A stretch of DNA of 64,000 nt from Phycisphaerae bacterium (lineage in GTDB: Bacteria; Planctomycetota; Phycisphaerae; UBA1845; UTPLA1). How positions within the stretch are numbered: the first letter of the stretch is position 1; each line of letters begins with the position of its first letter. Below, one piece after another: positions 55,801-63,142 of the stretch. The notes beneath the pieces were generated by a model. That model did no database searches. It saw only the letters and a list, made by a program, of their open reading frames with translations, and was not told the origin of the DNA. A program made the translations under genes and the position numbers. The DNA is taken from NCBI GenBank assembly GCA_019636475.1, contig JAHBXN010000005.1, positions 62,001 to 126,000 of the forward strand. The letters run 5' to 3'.

Positions 55801-56236
55801 GCCGCCGAACGACGACCCGGAGGAACGAATCGAAAAAGACGTTCTTGAACACTTTCGGCGGCTCATTGCGATCCGCAATACATTTCCGGCGTTGCAGACC
55901 GGCACGTTCCGCTCCATCACATGCCGTGACGATCTCGGGGTCTATGGGTTTTGCCGGACTTCAGGCAGGGAATCGGTGGTTGTCGTGTTCAATAACAGCG
56001 ACAAGGCCTATCGGCTCAACCTGCCGTCGCCATGGCCCAACGGTTCCAGAATCGTAAGACTGGATGATCCGAATCAGACCGAGCTGATCATGCCCGCGAA
56101 GGATGAACCAACCGCTCGACCGAGGGTGCGTCCAAAAGCGGACCTCGAAACAGATTTGAAGGTGGAGAACGGGCTGTTGCACGGAATGATGCTCGAGCCC
56201 CGATCGGCCGCGGTCTTCGCGGTGGTCGGATCGTGA
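52898..56236 (+). CDS. Secreted multidomain GH13 enzyme (alpha-amylase/neopullulanase-like) with CBM48-like modules
   Basis: Exported 1112-residue alpha-glucan hydrolase. A long signal peptide (about 1-40, ending VARA) precedes a module with IHLAGSFNNWA near residue 46 and a second with VDIVGSFNNWK near 333; SFNNW is typical of CBM48/CBM20-type starch-binding or isoamylase N domains. The GH13 barrel starts near 530 (AVWYQVFPERFRNG) with DGVFNHVG, D788 (GWRLDVAAD, nucleophile), E817 (VAELWEE, acid/base) and D886 (DSHDTDR). The architecture is near neopullulanase/cyclomaltodextrinase, here secreted. AGGAG precedes the ATG. First enzyme gene after the regulator, likely start of the uptake operon. 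Confidence 0.92.
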   Translation: MGIAILWNTFSTRCLRAISARWTLATALLLGLGVSAVARADSDDRIHLAGSFNNWATSDDSFKLNHVGDRYELQRYMGCGLYEFKFVFNGTWQRHLGDAGGENRLTQPGGNIHLVCPQSGEYLIWLDVDKMKWGMEHRPASRPYAIITIERASCDHYILDPSQSIPTAGKTLLYRWGSGSSDLGPNDWYIERKEYTDHLFLNAPGQLEIQLVVTDGELADTAVVNGTFGNGFQLSARTNKTASAGMHLVGEDLWAAPYTADHDGTEIFIVTGTGRGTDTSPTSFTVRKDRTYYVLYDNALRTISIETSGYHYFLFDPKSDDRLPKDLVLERVDIVGSFNNWKAGVTPTRRIHPAKYEALVPLPEGLHHYKFAVNGAIFLDDKTADPKLSTPDNHGGRNSGLLIGDDAKQFGEAKPDHITAEAIRHSTRRQEYFAPYSRSDALVTLRTLANDVESASLWTDDSNDPIPMARTESRLGFDYWQATVNAPSARPNYRFEVVDGNTSRWMDADGVHEKRAEASHPFTAEIKMSFETPDWARNAVWYQVFPERFRNGTPDNDPPRTVPWTHKWHAPYKAPSDVKSGSPADFEETGGFFNYIFDRRYGGDLQGVREKLGYLRDLGINAIYLNPIFLAESMHKYDASDYRHIDDFFGVKDSLKKIKGETIDPATWQWSESDKVFLEFLNIAHQMGFKVIIDGVFNHVGRDFWAFKDVLEHGRESKFAGWFDIVSWDPFHYKAWDGDDGSLPRLKHDDALGLAAPVREHLFAVTRRWMDPNGDGDPSDGIDGWRLDVAADINANFWKDWRKLVKSINPDAYIVAELWEESKPWLDGRTFDAVMNYPFAVRAQQFFVNKARATKPSEFDQALKDMLSWYQPQVNYVLQNLYDSHDTDRLASMFMNPDLEYDKSNRLQDNGPNYNEAKPTPDCYHRMKSMVTFQMTFLGAPMVYYGDEVGMYGADDPSDRKPMLWDDLPPNDDPEERIEKDVLEHFRRLIAIRNTFPALQTGTFRSITCRDDLGVYGFCRTSGRESVVVVFNNSDKAYRLNLPSPWPNGSRIVRLDDPNQTELIMPAKDEPTARPRVRPKADLETDLKVENGLLHGMMLEPRSAAVFAVVGS

Positions 56237-56380
56237 TCCTGCGGATTTCGGTGTTGAGTTTCGCTGACTGCGGAGTGTCGGACCGAGCCCTCATCGCGAG
56301 GCATGGCAATCAGGATGCTTCAGTAGGCGGCTGCCGTTAGGTCCTGCCGACCGGAACTGGGACGATCAGAGGCGTCACGC

Positions 56381-58777
56381 TTGCGATCCAGGAACCTGCT
56401 CATTCAATTTGCCAAGGCGGCTCGGCTGATCGTCGGGGCTGTGGCCGCCGCGATTTTGCTGTTCTCGTTTCTATGGGTGTTCGCCTATCGACCGATACGC
56501 GACGGCGTGCAGCGTGCGGACGAAATCGTCATCTCACTGATTCACTGGGGTGAAGATGATGAGGATCGAATCGTTGCCGATCTTGTCAAGGATTTTCTTG
56601 AACAGCCCGGCAACGAGAAAATTCGCGTACGCCGAACAAATCTCGGTCAGGCCGCAGCCGTCAATACCAAACTGCATGCGATGTTCGCTGCCGGCGAACC
56701 GCCCGATGTGTTCTATCTCGGATACGAAAAGGTCGCCGATCTCGCATCCAAAGACCTGCTCGCGGATATCGACCGCCTCATCGCCGATGATGTGGCCGCG
56801 GGCCGCGAAACGGTCGATCTGTCGGGCTATTTTCTGAATGTTGTCGATTGCTTCCGTTTCGATCGCGAGACACAGCGAATGGGCAACCGACGCGGTCGCC
56901 TCGTCGCACTGCCCAAGGATTTCACACCGGCCGGCTTCTATTACAACAAGACGCTTCTCGCCCGCGCAGGCGTGGCGGAGCCGCCGATTGCGGGCTGGAC
57001 GTGGGAGGAGTTCATAACCGCGTCGCGAGAAGTCGCCAGATTGCCCGGTTGCTACGGTGCCGATTTTGTGACGTGGGAGACGATGGTCCGGCTGTTCGCA
57101 TGGAACCACGGCGTGGACTTCCTGTCGAATGACTTCAGCGAACACTACCTGAACGATCCGAAGCTACATGCCGTACTCGCGACACTCCAAGGTTGGTTTC
57201 ACAATGAGAAACGCACCTTGTTTTCCGCCAAGACTCAGCTCGAGACCGGCATGGAACCGTTTCTGGCGGGCAACGTCGGATTCGCGGGACCACTCGGCCG
57301 TTGGAAAGTGCCCACATACCGTCTGATTCGCAGCTTCGAGTGGGACTACGCCCCCCTGCCGCACTCTCAGGGATTGCCCGCCCGCAACGGCATCTTCACG
57401 GCCGCATGGGGCATCGCCAACAGCAGCCCTCGCAAGGCCGAGGCGTGGCGATTTGTCAAACACATGAACAGCCGCCCGGCGCAGGAGCGGATGTGCCGCG
57501 CCGGCCTCGCTTTGTCGGTTATCAAGGAAGTGTCGAATGGTCCGGATTTCATCGACGAAGGCCGACCCCCGCGAAACTATCGCGCCTATCTGGACGCCGC
57601 GGAATACGCGGAGCCGATCAACTGGCCGGCTGATCCGGCCTATCTCCACCAGCTGCGCGTACGACTGGAGAACATCTTCAAGCAAAATGCTGATATCCCG
57701 GCCAAGCTGGCCGAGGTCGACAGGGAGTGGCGACAGATCGAACGCAAGCACGCCAACGAAGTTCATTACACCCGGGTGAACTGGGCCGGTGTCATCGGAT
57801 GGATTGTCGGACCCATCGGCGCATTCGCCGTCGGCGGGACGGTGTATTGGTGGGTGCGGCGCCCGCGCGGTCAGGCGATGCGGGAGGAACTCGCCGGTAA
57901 CATCATGGTCAGCCCATGGGTGATCGGTCTGATGGCATTCACAGCCTTCCCAATCGTCATGTCATTCCTGCTGTCCTTCATGCGATGGAGCGGCATGGCC
58001 TCGCTGGACACGGCAAAATGGGTTGGATTCGACAACTTTGTGTCGATGTGGGAGTTCGACCCGACCTTTGTTCGCGCGCTCTATGTCACGACGGTGTACG
58101 CGCTGCTTGCCGTGCCGAGCGGCCAGATCGCAGCGCTTCTCGCCGCGATGCTGATGAACCATGAATGGAAAGGAATCGGCGCATTCCGAGCGATCTGGTA
58201 TCTACCGAGTGTCCTCGCCGGAGTCGGCATGGCGGTCATGTGGAAGTGGGTGTTCCACCACGAACACGGGCTGATGAACGACGTGCTATCGAAAATCCTG
58301 CCGGCCTCTGTCGCACCGCCGGCGTGGTTTGAGAAAGACGCAGACCGCTGGGGCGTGCCCGCGTTCGCCATCGTCAATCTGTGGTCGATTGGCGGCACCA
58401 TGATGATTTATCTGGCGGGGCTCAAAGGAATTTCAAAGGAACTGTACGAGGCGGCTGCAATCGACGGCGCGACCGGATGGCGTCGATTCCTGCATGTCAC
58501 CCTGCCGATGCTCAGCCCGGTTATTTTCTTTAACGTCATCATCGCGATAATCGCTTCGTTTCAGGTCTTCACGCAGGCATTCATCATGACGGGCGGGGGA
58601 CCGGGCAACGCAACCCGATTCTATGTGATTCAGCTCTACAACCAGGCTTTTGACCTGCATGACATGGGGTATGCCAGTGCCATGGCATGGCTCCTGTTAC
58701 TAATCGTCCTCGGCCTGACGATCGTCGTCATGCGAGGCAGCAGGCGATTCGTGTACTACGAAGCACTGAAAGGCTGA
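56381..58777 (+). CDS. Fusion of ABC solute-binding protein and MalF-type permease
   Basis: One 798-residue chain joins two proteins that are normally separate. Residues 17-42 are a membrane helix. About 45-450 resemble a family-1 (MalE-like) sugar-binding protein (ISLIHWGEDDEDRIVADLV, GEPPDVFYLGYEK, FLAGNVGFAGPLGRW). A second helix at about 466-488 is followed by an Arg-rich cytoplasmic loop, and about 505-798 is a MalF-like permease with the EAA loop EAAAIDGATGWRRFLHVTLPM near 689, the site that meets the ATPase. Topology is consistent: binding domain outside, permease loops inside. Start TTG 56381 with AGAGGC upstream. Between the GH13 gene and malG-type gene; no ATPase gene. Confidence 0.88.
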   Translation: MRSRNLLIQFAKAARLIVGAVAAAILLFSFLWVFAYRPIRDGVQRADEIVISLIHWGEDDEDRIVADLVKDFLEQPGNEKIRVRRTNLGQAAAVNTKLHAMFAAGEPPDVFYLGYEKVADLASKDLLADIDRLIADDVAAGRETVDLSGYFLNVVDCFRFDRETQRMGNRRGRLVALPKDFTPAGFYYNKTLLARAGVAEPPIAGWTWEEFITASREVARLPGCYGADFVTWETMVRLFAWNHGVDFLSNDFSEHYLNDPKLHAVLATLQGWFHNEKRTLFSAKTQLETGMEPFLAGNVGFAGPLGRWKVPTYRLIRSFEWDYAPLPHSQGLPARNGIFTAAWGIANSSPRKAEAWRFVKHMNSRPAQERMCRAGLALSVIKEVSNGPDFIDEGRPPRNYRAYLDAAEYAEPINWPADPAYLHQLRVRLENIFKQNADIPAKLAEVDREWRQIERKHANEVHYTRVNWAGVIGWIVGPIGAFAVGGTVYWWVRRPRGQAMREELAGNIMVSPWVIGLMAFTAFPIVMSFLLSFMRWSGMASLDTAKWVGFDNFVSMWEFDPTFVRALYVTTVYALLAVPSGQIAALLAAMLMNHEWKGIGAFRAIWYLPSVLAGVGMAVMWKWVFHHEHGLMNDVLSKILPASVAPPAWFEKDADRWGVPAFAIVNLWSIGGTMMIYLAGLKGISKELYEAAAIDGATGWRRFLHVTLPMLSPVIFFNVIIAIIASFQVFTQAFIMTGGGPGNATRFYVIQLYNQAFDLHDMGYASAMAWLLLLIVLGLTIVVMRGSRRFVYYEALKG

Positions 58778-58804
58778 TGCACCGTTCGATTGGCGGCGGT
58801 TCGC

Positions 58805-59710
58805 ATGAGTTCGCCGCGGCAGGAGCAACCGGGAAGGGAGCAGCTGGCCGAAATGATGTCGTCTCGCATCCAGAAAAGCCTGACTCTATTCGTCCTGCTC
58901 GCGGGATCCGTCGCGATGATGTTCCCTTTCTGGTGGATGATCGTCACCAGTCTTTCAACCGGCGAGGAAGCGAGTCAGTCAGCGTCCGGATTCCGACTCT
59001 GGCCCAGCGCCGCCCAATGGGCAAATTATCCCGCTGCCCTGAGCAGGATGGGAAGCCGCGAATGGATCGGATTCCTCGACGCCATGTCGAATACCGTCGT
59101 CATAACGACGCTGGTCGTCATCGGACAGGTCTTGTCGTGCAGTCTGGTGGGATACGCATTCGCGAGGGTGCGGTTTCGCGGCCGGGACGCCCTCTTCATC
59201 GTGATGATCGCGACGATGATGTTGCCGGCTCAGGTCACGATGATCCCGCTTTTCATTCTCTTCCGCTGGTTCGGATGGATTGACACGTTCCTGCCCCTTG
59301 TCGTACCCGCGTTTTTCGGGAGCCCCTTTTTCATTTTCATGTTTAGGCAGTTTTTCGCCCAGGTGCCCGAAGCGCTGGTCGAAGCAGCCCGGGTTGACGG
59401 CTGCGGTTCTTTTCGCATCTGGTGGCAGATCATGCTGCCCATCTGCAAGCCTGTCATCGCAATCACCGCCATTTTCACGTTCATCGGCGCTTGGAACGAT
59501 TTTCTCGGGCCCCTGATTTACCTCCAAAGTGAGGAAAAAATGACGCTGGCCGTCGCACTGAACTCATTCCAGAACCAGTACGGCGACTTTCGCGATGCGA
59601 ATTACCTGATGGCGGCGAGCATTGTCACAATGGTGCCCTGCATCGCGCTTTTTATCGTGGCTCAGAAGCAATTCATCAGCGGCCTGGCCCTCGGCGGCGT
59701 CAAGGGATAA
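58805..59710 (+). CDS. MalG-type ABC sugar transporter permease
   Basis: Second membrane subunit of the carbohydrate importer, 301 residues from ATG 58805. It has six helices and the EAA loop EAARVDGCGSFRIWWQIMLP about 100 residues from the end. MMFPFWWMIVTSLS near the start and the end GLALGGVKG are typical of MalG/LacG permeases. It would pair with the permease half of the fusion protein upstream, 28 nt away. The start is uncertain: TTG 58790 and ATG 58853 are also in frame, the latter with GGGAG 12 nt before it. An ATPase must come from elsewhere in the genome. Confidence 0.9.
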   Translation: MSSPRQEQPGREQLAEMMSSRIQKSLTLFVLLAGSVAMMFPFWWMIVTSLSTGEEASQSASGFRLWPSAAQWANYPAALSRMGSREWIGFLDAMSNTVVITTLVVIGQVLSCSLVGYAFARVRFRGRDALFIVMIATMMLPAQVTMIPLFILFRWFGWIDTFLPLVVPAFFGSPFFIFMFRQFFAQVPEALVEAARVDGCGSFRIWWQIMLPICKPVIAITAIFTFIGAWNDFLGPLIYLQSEEKMTLAVALNSFQNQYGDFRDANYLMAASIVTMVPCIALFIVAQKQFISGLALGGVKG

Positions 59711-60056
59711 CGCTTTCCGGGGAGGGAATTGGATTGCCCCGGATCAAGCCCCGGGCTGGCGGTCGCCGCTCCCCGAAATCAACCAAAATTTGATCGCTCA
59801 GAGGTCTGGACGCCCAACGAAAAAGCGTCTACGAATTGCCGCGCTGGCGACGGCGATCTCGGGGCCAGACCCCGCAGATTCCCGCCCGCATTCGGTAAAT
59901 ATTCGCCTCGGTGATGCAGGCGAAACGGGGCCGCGGCGGCACCGCCGAAAATTGTGCTGACCCGCTTGACGAATCGTCGGAAATTCGCCAACTTCACAGC
60001 CGTTGGCGAAAGCGGTGGTCGCTGAGAGTGAGTGAATCATTAGGAGTAGGTCACGC
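59711..60056. other. 346-base gap after the transporter operon
   Basis: It begins with an inverted repeat (59714-59778) that may end the transporter transcript. Open frames in the rest are short, overlap each other and lack ribosome-binding sites. AGGAG before the next gene is the last recognisable site. Confidence 0.45.
59714..59778 (+). repeat. Inverted repeat after the malG-type gene
   Basis: Arms CGGGGAG (59718-59724) and CTCCCCG (59769-59775), extended by TTT/AAA outside, enclose a second GC-rich inverted repeat (GCCC...GGGC). It sits 4 nt after the stop. No T-run follows, so terminator activity is only possible. Confidence 0.35.
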
Positions 60057-60449
60057 ATGGTCAAGCTAGGAGTCGGATCCGAAGACCTCTTGTTAACTGA
60101 AAAGGGGTTCGATTTTGTTGAAGTGTTTTTCGCCCGGTCGCGAAGCGAGGCCGACCGCTGCTGTCGCCGATTGGAAGCCGTCTCGATTCCGGCTCAGGTC
60201 GAATCAGCAGCGTCGCTGCCGTCCGAGTGCGGGGTGGCGGTGCTCGTGCCATCCACCAGGTTGGTCGAAGCGTCCGAAATTCTCACGCGGATGGCACACG
60301 ACGATGAGGACGAAGACTTCGAAATCGATGACGACGATGAAGACGATGATTATGGGAGCGACGACGACCTCGAGTTCGACGGCGATGACGATGACGACGA
60401 ATTTGACGATGACGACGCCGACGAACCTGAAGAGGACGACGATTTCTGA
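60057..60449 (+). CDS. Small protein with DUF2007-like domain and Asp/Glu-rich tail
   Basis: Function unknown, 130 residues. The first 78 resemble small DUF2007-type domains: a strand (FVEVFFARS), a helix with paired Cys (EADRCCRRLEA), and GVAVLVPSTRLVEASEIL. Residues 80-130 are almost only Asp and Glu with scattered Phe, Tyr and Gly, so net charge is strongly negative. Such tails bind basic proteins, metal ions or nucleic-acid-binding proteins. AGGAG lies 11 nt before the ATG. A basic small protein is encoded 60 nt later. Confidence 0.72.
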   Translation: MVKLGVGSEDLLLTEKGFDFVEVFFARSRSEADRCCRRLEAVSIPAQVESAASLPSECGVAVLVPSTRLVEASEILTRMAHDDEDEDFEIDDDDEDDDYGSDDDLEFDGDDDDDEFDDDDADEPEEDDDF

Positions 60450-60508
60450 CGATAGGCGAGGGGGGACCGATCTCGCCTGACGGGCCGGCCCCGCCGGAGG
60501 ACCGTGCC

Positions 60509-60859
60509 GTGAGCCTACCTCATCGAGATCAGCGAGACGTAGTCGAATCGACCGTGATGCAGGACGATCGCCGAAAGACGGTCGTGGATCGTCGCGCCGG
60601 ATTGGAACGCCGCCGAGGACCGGGGCGACGCCGGCCGGAGTCACGCCGCAGCGCCGAGGAAGGCGAACTCAACGAAGAGCAGTTCGAGTTCGTCATGGCA
60701 ATCGACGAATACAAGCGAACGAACAAACGGCCGTTTCCGAGTTGGACCGAAGTGCTTGAGGTGATAAAATACCTTGGGTATCGCAAGGTTGCGGAGCGGG
60801 GGCAGCATCTGGACCGTTTGGACCCGGAGGAGGATTCCGGATCGTCGTTCAATGACTGA
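60509..60859 (+). CDS. Small basic-then-acidic hypothetical protein (116 aa)
   Basis: I know no function. GTG 60509 has GGAGG at 7 nt, good support for a gene. Residues 20-50 are a very basic Arg-rich stretch; residues 55-100 are a compact segment with EEQFEFVMAIDEYKRTNKRPFP followed by WTEVLEVIKYLGYRKV, which reads like a short conserved helical domain. The end is acidic. The segment around RPFPSWTEVLEV recalls small planctomycete proteins I have seen without a named function. It follows the acidic protein and the two may be made together. Confidence 0.68.
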   Translation: MSLPHRDQRDVVESTVMQDDRRKTVVDRRAGLERRRGPGRRRPESRRSAEEGELNEEQFEFVMAIDEYKRTNKRPFPSWTEVLEVIKYLGYRKVAERGQHLDRLDPEEDSGSSFND

Positions 60860-61015
60860 CCCGAGCTTCCGGCCGCATCGGCGGCCCGGTCGACGAGCAG
60901 CATCCGGCCCATCGGCTTTCCTCGATGGAGCCTTTTGGCCGATAGGCATGTATCGTCGAATCGCATCGCGGTCCGTCAGATTGGCGATTCCCGGCCTCGC
61001 GGATGGTTGTCGCCC

Positions 61016-61675
61016 ATGTTCGCATCCGGCTACCAGGTAACTGACGTTCTGATGCTCGTCCTTTGTGTCGGGCCGGTGGCGACCTATTTCCTCACACTCG
61101 GACTGGTCAACAGTCACGCCCGCCCCTGCATCATCACGAGTCGAGCCGACTTCATCTCCCTGACGATCGTGCTCATTCCGCTTCTCGTTGTGCCTTTGCC
61201 AACGCTCGCAGGCTCAAGCCATCTGTGGCTGCTCGGCCTGGCGACGCTGGGATTCGCGATGGCCTTCCATCGCCTGCTGCCGGCGGCTGACGCCGGTTTC
61301 GTGATTTATAACATCTCAGAAAAACGATGCCGTCGGCTGGTCGAGGACGCACTTCGCTCAATAGGTTGGCACGGTTCCTGGTCGGCCGAGACCTGGCACG
61401 ATCGCGATGGCCGCTTCGCACTTTCACTGCGCAGCTTTACCCCGCTTCGCAACGTGACCCTCCATGTGGAACACACGGACGGCATCGATCCAGCCGTAAG
61501 ATTGGCTGCGCTGCGCGCAGCGATGGAACATGAGTTCCGATCAGTCTCGCAGATGCCGTCGACGATGGGCGCATGCCTCGTCATGGTCGGCGTCGCGCTG
61601 ATGATTATTCCCTTGTGGATGGTGAGCCGGCATATCGATCAACTGGTGGACGCCGTCACGTACCTTTTCGGTTGA
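61016..61675 (+). CDS. Hypothetical membrane protein
   Basis: Unrecognised 219-residue protein. Two to three membrane helices lie in the first 90 residues (VTDVLMLVLCVGPVATYFL, DFISLTIVLIPLLVVPLP, then LWLLGLATLGFAMAF). A soluble domain of about 100 residues follows, with FVIYNISEKRCRRLVEDAL at its start, and a last helix (about 182-204) precedes a short tail. No enzyme motif. ATG 61016 is chosen because it starts just before the first helix; the frame is open to 60935. It stands between the small basic protein and the converging amidohydrolase gene. Confidence 0.65.
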   Translation: MFASGYQVTDVLMLVLCVGPVATYFLTLGLVNSHARPCIITSRADFISLTIVLIPLLVVPLPTLAGSSHLWLLGLATLGFAMAFHRLLPAADAGFVIYNISEKRCRRLVEDALRSIGWHGSWSAETWHDRDGRFALSLRSFTPLRNVTLHVEHTDGIDPAVRLAALRAAMEHEFRSVSQMPSTMGACLVMVGVALMIIPLWMVSRHIDQLVDAVTYLFG

Positions 61676-61753
61676 ATCGTCACCATCGTCCCCTGCCATG
61701 CCGCTTTGCTGCTCGAATCGCAGCGCCCATTCAGCCCTTCCCCCGCGCCTTCA

Positions 61754-63142
61754 TCAGGGCATCTGGAAAGAGAACCGCTCCCGCACGAGTCGATTAAATC
61801 GTTCGATCAGCGCCGGCAGATCAACCAGCTTGTGCCGACCGTCTTCGATGACGGTGCGCCCGTTGATAATCAGTCGATCAACGCGAGCCGTCCGGCAGAG
61901 CATGATCGCGCCGAGTGGATCCTGCTCAATCGCGCCGGCGAGTGACAGATCGTCCCGCCGAAACATCGCAAGATCGGCCGAAAATCCGGCGGCAATGTTC
62001 CCAAGCCGTGGACGATTCAGAACCTCGGCGCTACCGACGGTGCCCAGTGAAAACGCCTCCGCCACGGACAAGCCGAGCGGCCCCCGCGCGGCTCGCTGAA
62101 GCAGCAGCGCCTGGCGAGCCTCCGCGAGAAGATGACCGCCGTCATTTGAAGAACTGCCGTCAACCCCCAGTCCCACTCGACCCCCGGCGTCCAGTAAGGC
62201 GCGAACCGGCGGAATCCCGCTGCCGAGTCGCATGTTCGATGACGGACAATGGGCGATGCCGGTCTTCGTTTCCGCCAGCCGACAAATGTCCGAATGGTTG
62301 AGGCAGACACAGTGCGCCAGATAAACATCAGGACCCAGCCAATCGAGCGAGTCCAGCAGATCGATCGGCCGCGCCCCGAATCGATTCAGGCAGTATTCCT
62401 CCTCGTCAAGCGTTTCAGCAGCGTGAGTATGCAGCAGCGCGCCGCGGGAGCGTGCCAGCGACGCGACATCTTTCATCAACTCCGGACTGACGGAGAACGG
62501 GGAGCAGGGCGCCAGATCGATCCGCCGCATCGAGTGCTCCCCGCCGTCGTGGAAGCGATCCATTGCCCGTTCACAATCCTGCAAAATCGCGCGTTCGTCC
62601 TCCACGCAGTCGTCCGGAGGCAGGCCGCCCGCGGAATGCCCCACGCTCATGGAGCCCCGGCAGGCGTGAATTCGCATTCCCATTTCCTCCGCCGCGTCGA
62701 GAACCGCTTCCAGCCGGGCATCCGTTCCCCGCGGAAAAATGTAGAAATGGTCGCTGGTGGTCGTGCATCCGGAGAATTGCAGCTCGGCAATGCTGATTTG
62801 CGCGGCAAGTTTGACGGAGGAGTAGTCGATATGTCGCCAGCGTTTGTACAACTGGGTCAGCCAGTCGAAAAGCGACGCATCCTGCACGCAGCGCAGACAC
62901 CGCGTGAGCGACTGGTAAAGGTGATGATGCGTGTTGATCAATCCGGGAAGAATGACGTGCCCTGAGGCGTCGAACCGTTCACTCCGCCCGTCGGCCGTTC
63001 TCGCGGCGCCGTCGGCGCCCCCATCCCCGAGTTGGACTTCCGTGATAACGCCATCGCCGATGGAGATCGATTCGCACGGCGAAACAATCGGCGCACCGTC
63101 GCGATGTGCAATGAGCGTTCCGTTGAAAATTGTATCTGTCAT
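61754..63142 (-). CDS. Amidohydrolase resembling 8-oxoguanine deaminase
   Basis: Metal-dependent deaminase of the TrzN/AtzA/guanine-deaminase class, 462 residues. The first metal site is in LPGLINTHHHLYQSLTR (about 65-81), with TSDHFYIFPRG following, then HTHAAE, AHCVCLNHSDI, CPSSNMRLGSG and GVDGSSSNDGG with the metal Asp. NTHHHLYQ and SDHFYIFP match 8-oxoguanine deaminases (8-oxoguanine to urate) better than chloro-s-triazine hydrolases. Its ATG overlaps the stop of the xanthine dehydrogenase-type gene by 4 bases (ATGA), so the two are translated together, which fits purine breakdown. S-adenosylhomocysteine deaminase is the main alternative. Confidence 0.88.
   Translation of the reverse strand: MTDTIFNGTLIAHRDGAPIVSPCESISIGDGVITEVQLGDGGADGAARTADGRSERFDASGHVILPGLINTHHHLYQSLTRCLRCVQDASLFDWLTQLYKRWRHIDYSSVKLAAQISIAELQFSGCTTTSDHFYIFPRGTDARLEAVLDAAEEMGMRIHACRGSMSVGHSAGGLPPDDCVEDERAILQDCERAMDRFHDGGEHSMRRIDLAPCSPFSVSPELMKDVASLARSRGALLHTHAAETLDEEEYCLNRFGARPIDLLDSLDWLGPDVYLAHCVCLNHSDICRLAETKTGIAHCPSSNMRLGSGIPPVRALLDAGGRVGLGVDGSSSNDGGHLLAEARQALLLQRAARGPLGLSVAEAFSLGTVGSAEVLNRPRLGNIAAGFSADLAMFRRDDLSLAGAIEQDPLGAIMLCRTARVDRLIINGRTVIEDGRHKLVDLPALIERFNRLVRERFSFQMP

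Noticed and set aside
58687-59283. 198-codon frame overlapping the malG-type gene
   Set aside because: It overlaps two well-supported permease genes in another frame and is Arg/His-rich, typical of an out-of-frame reading.
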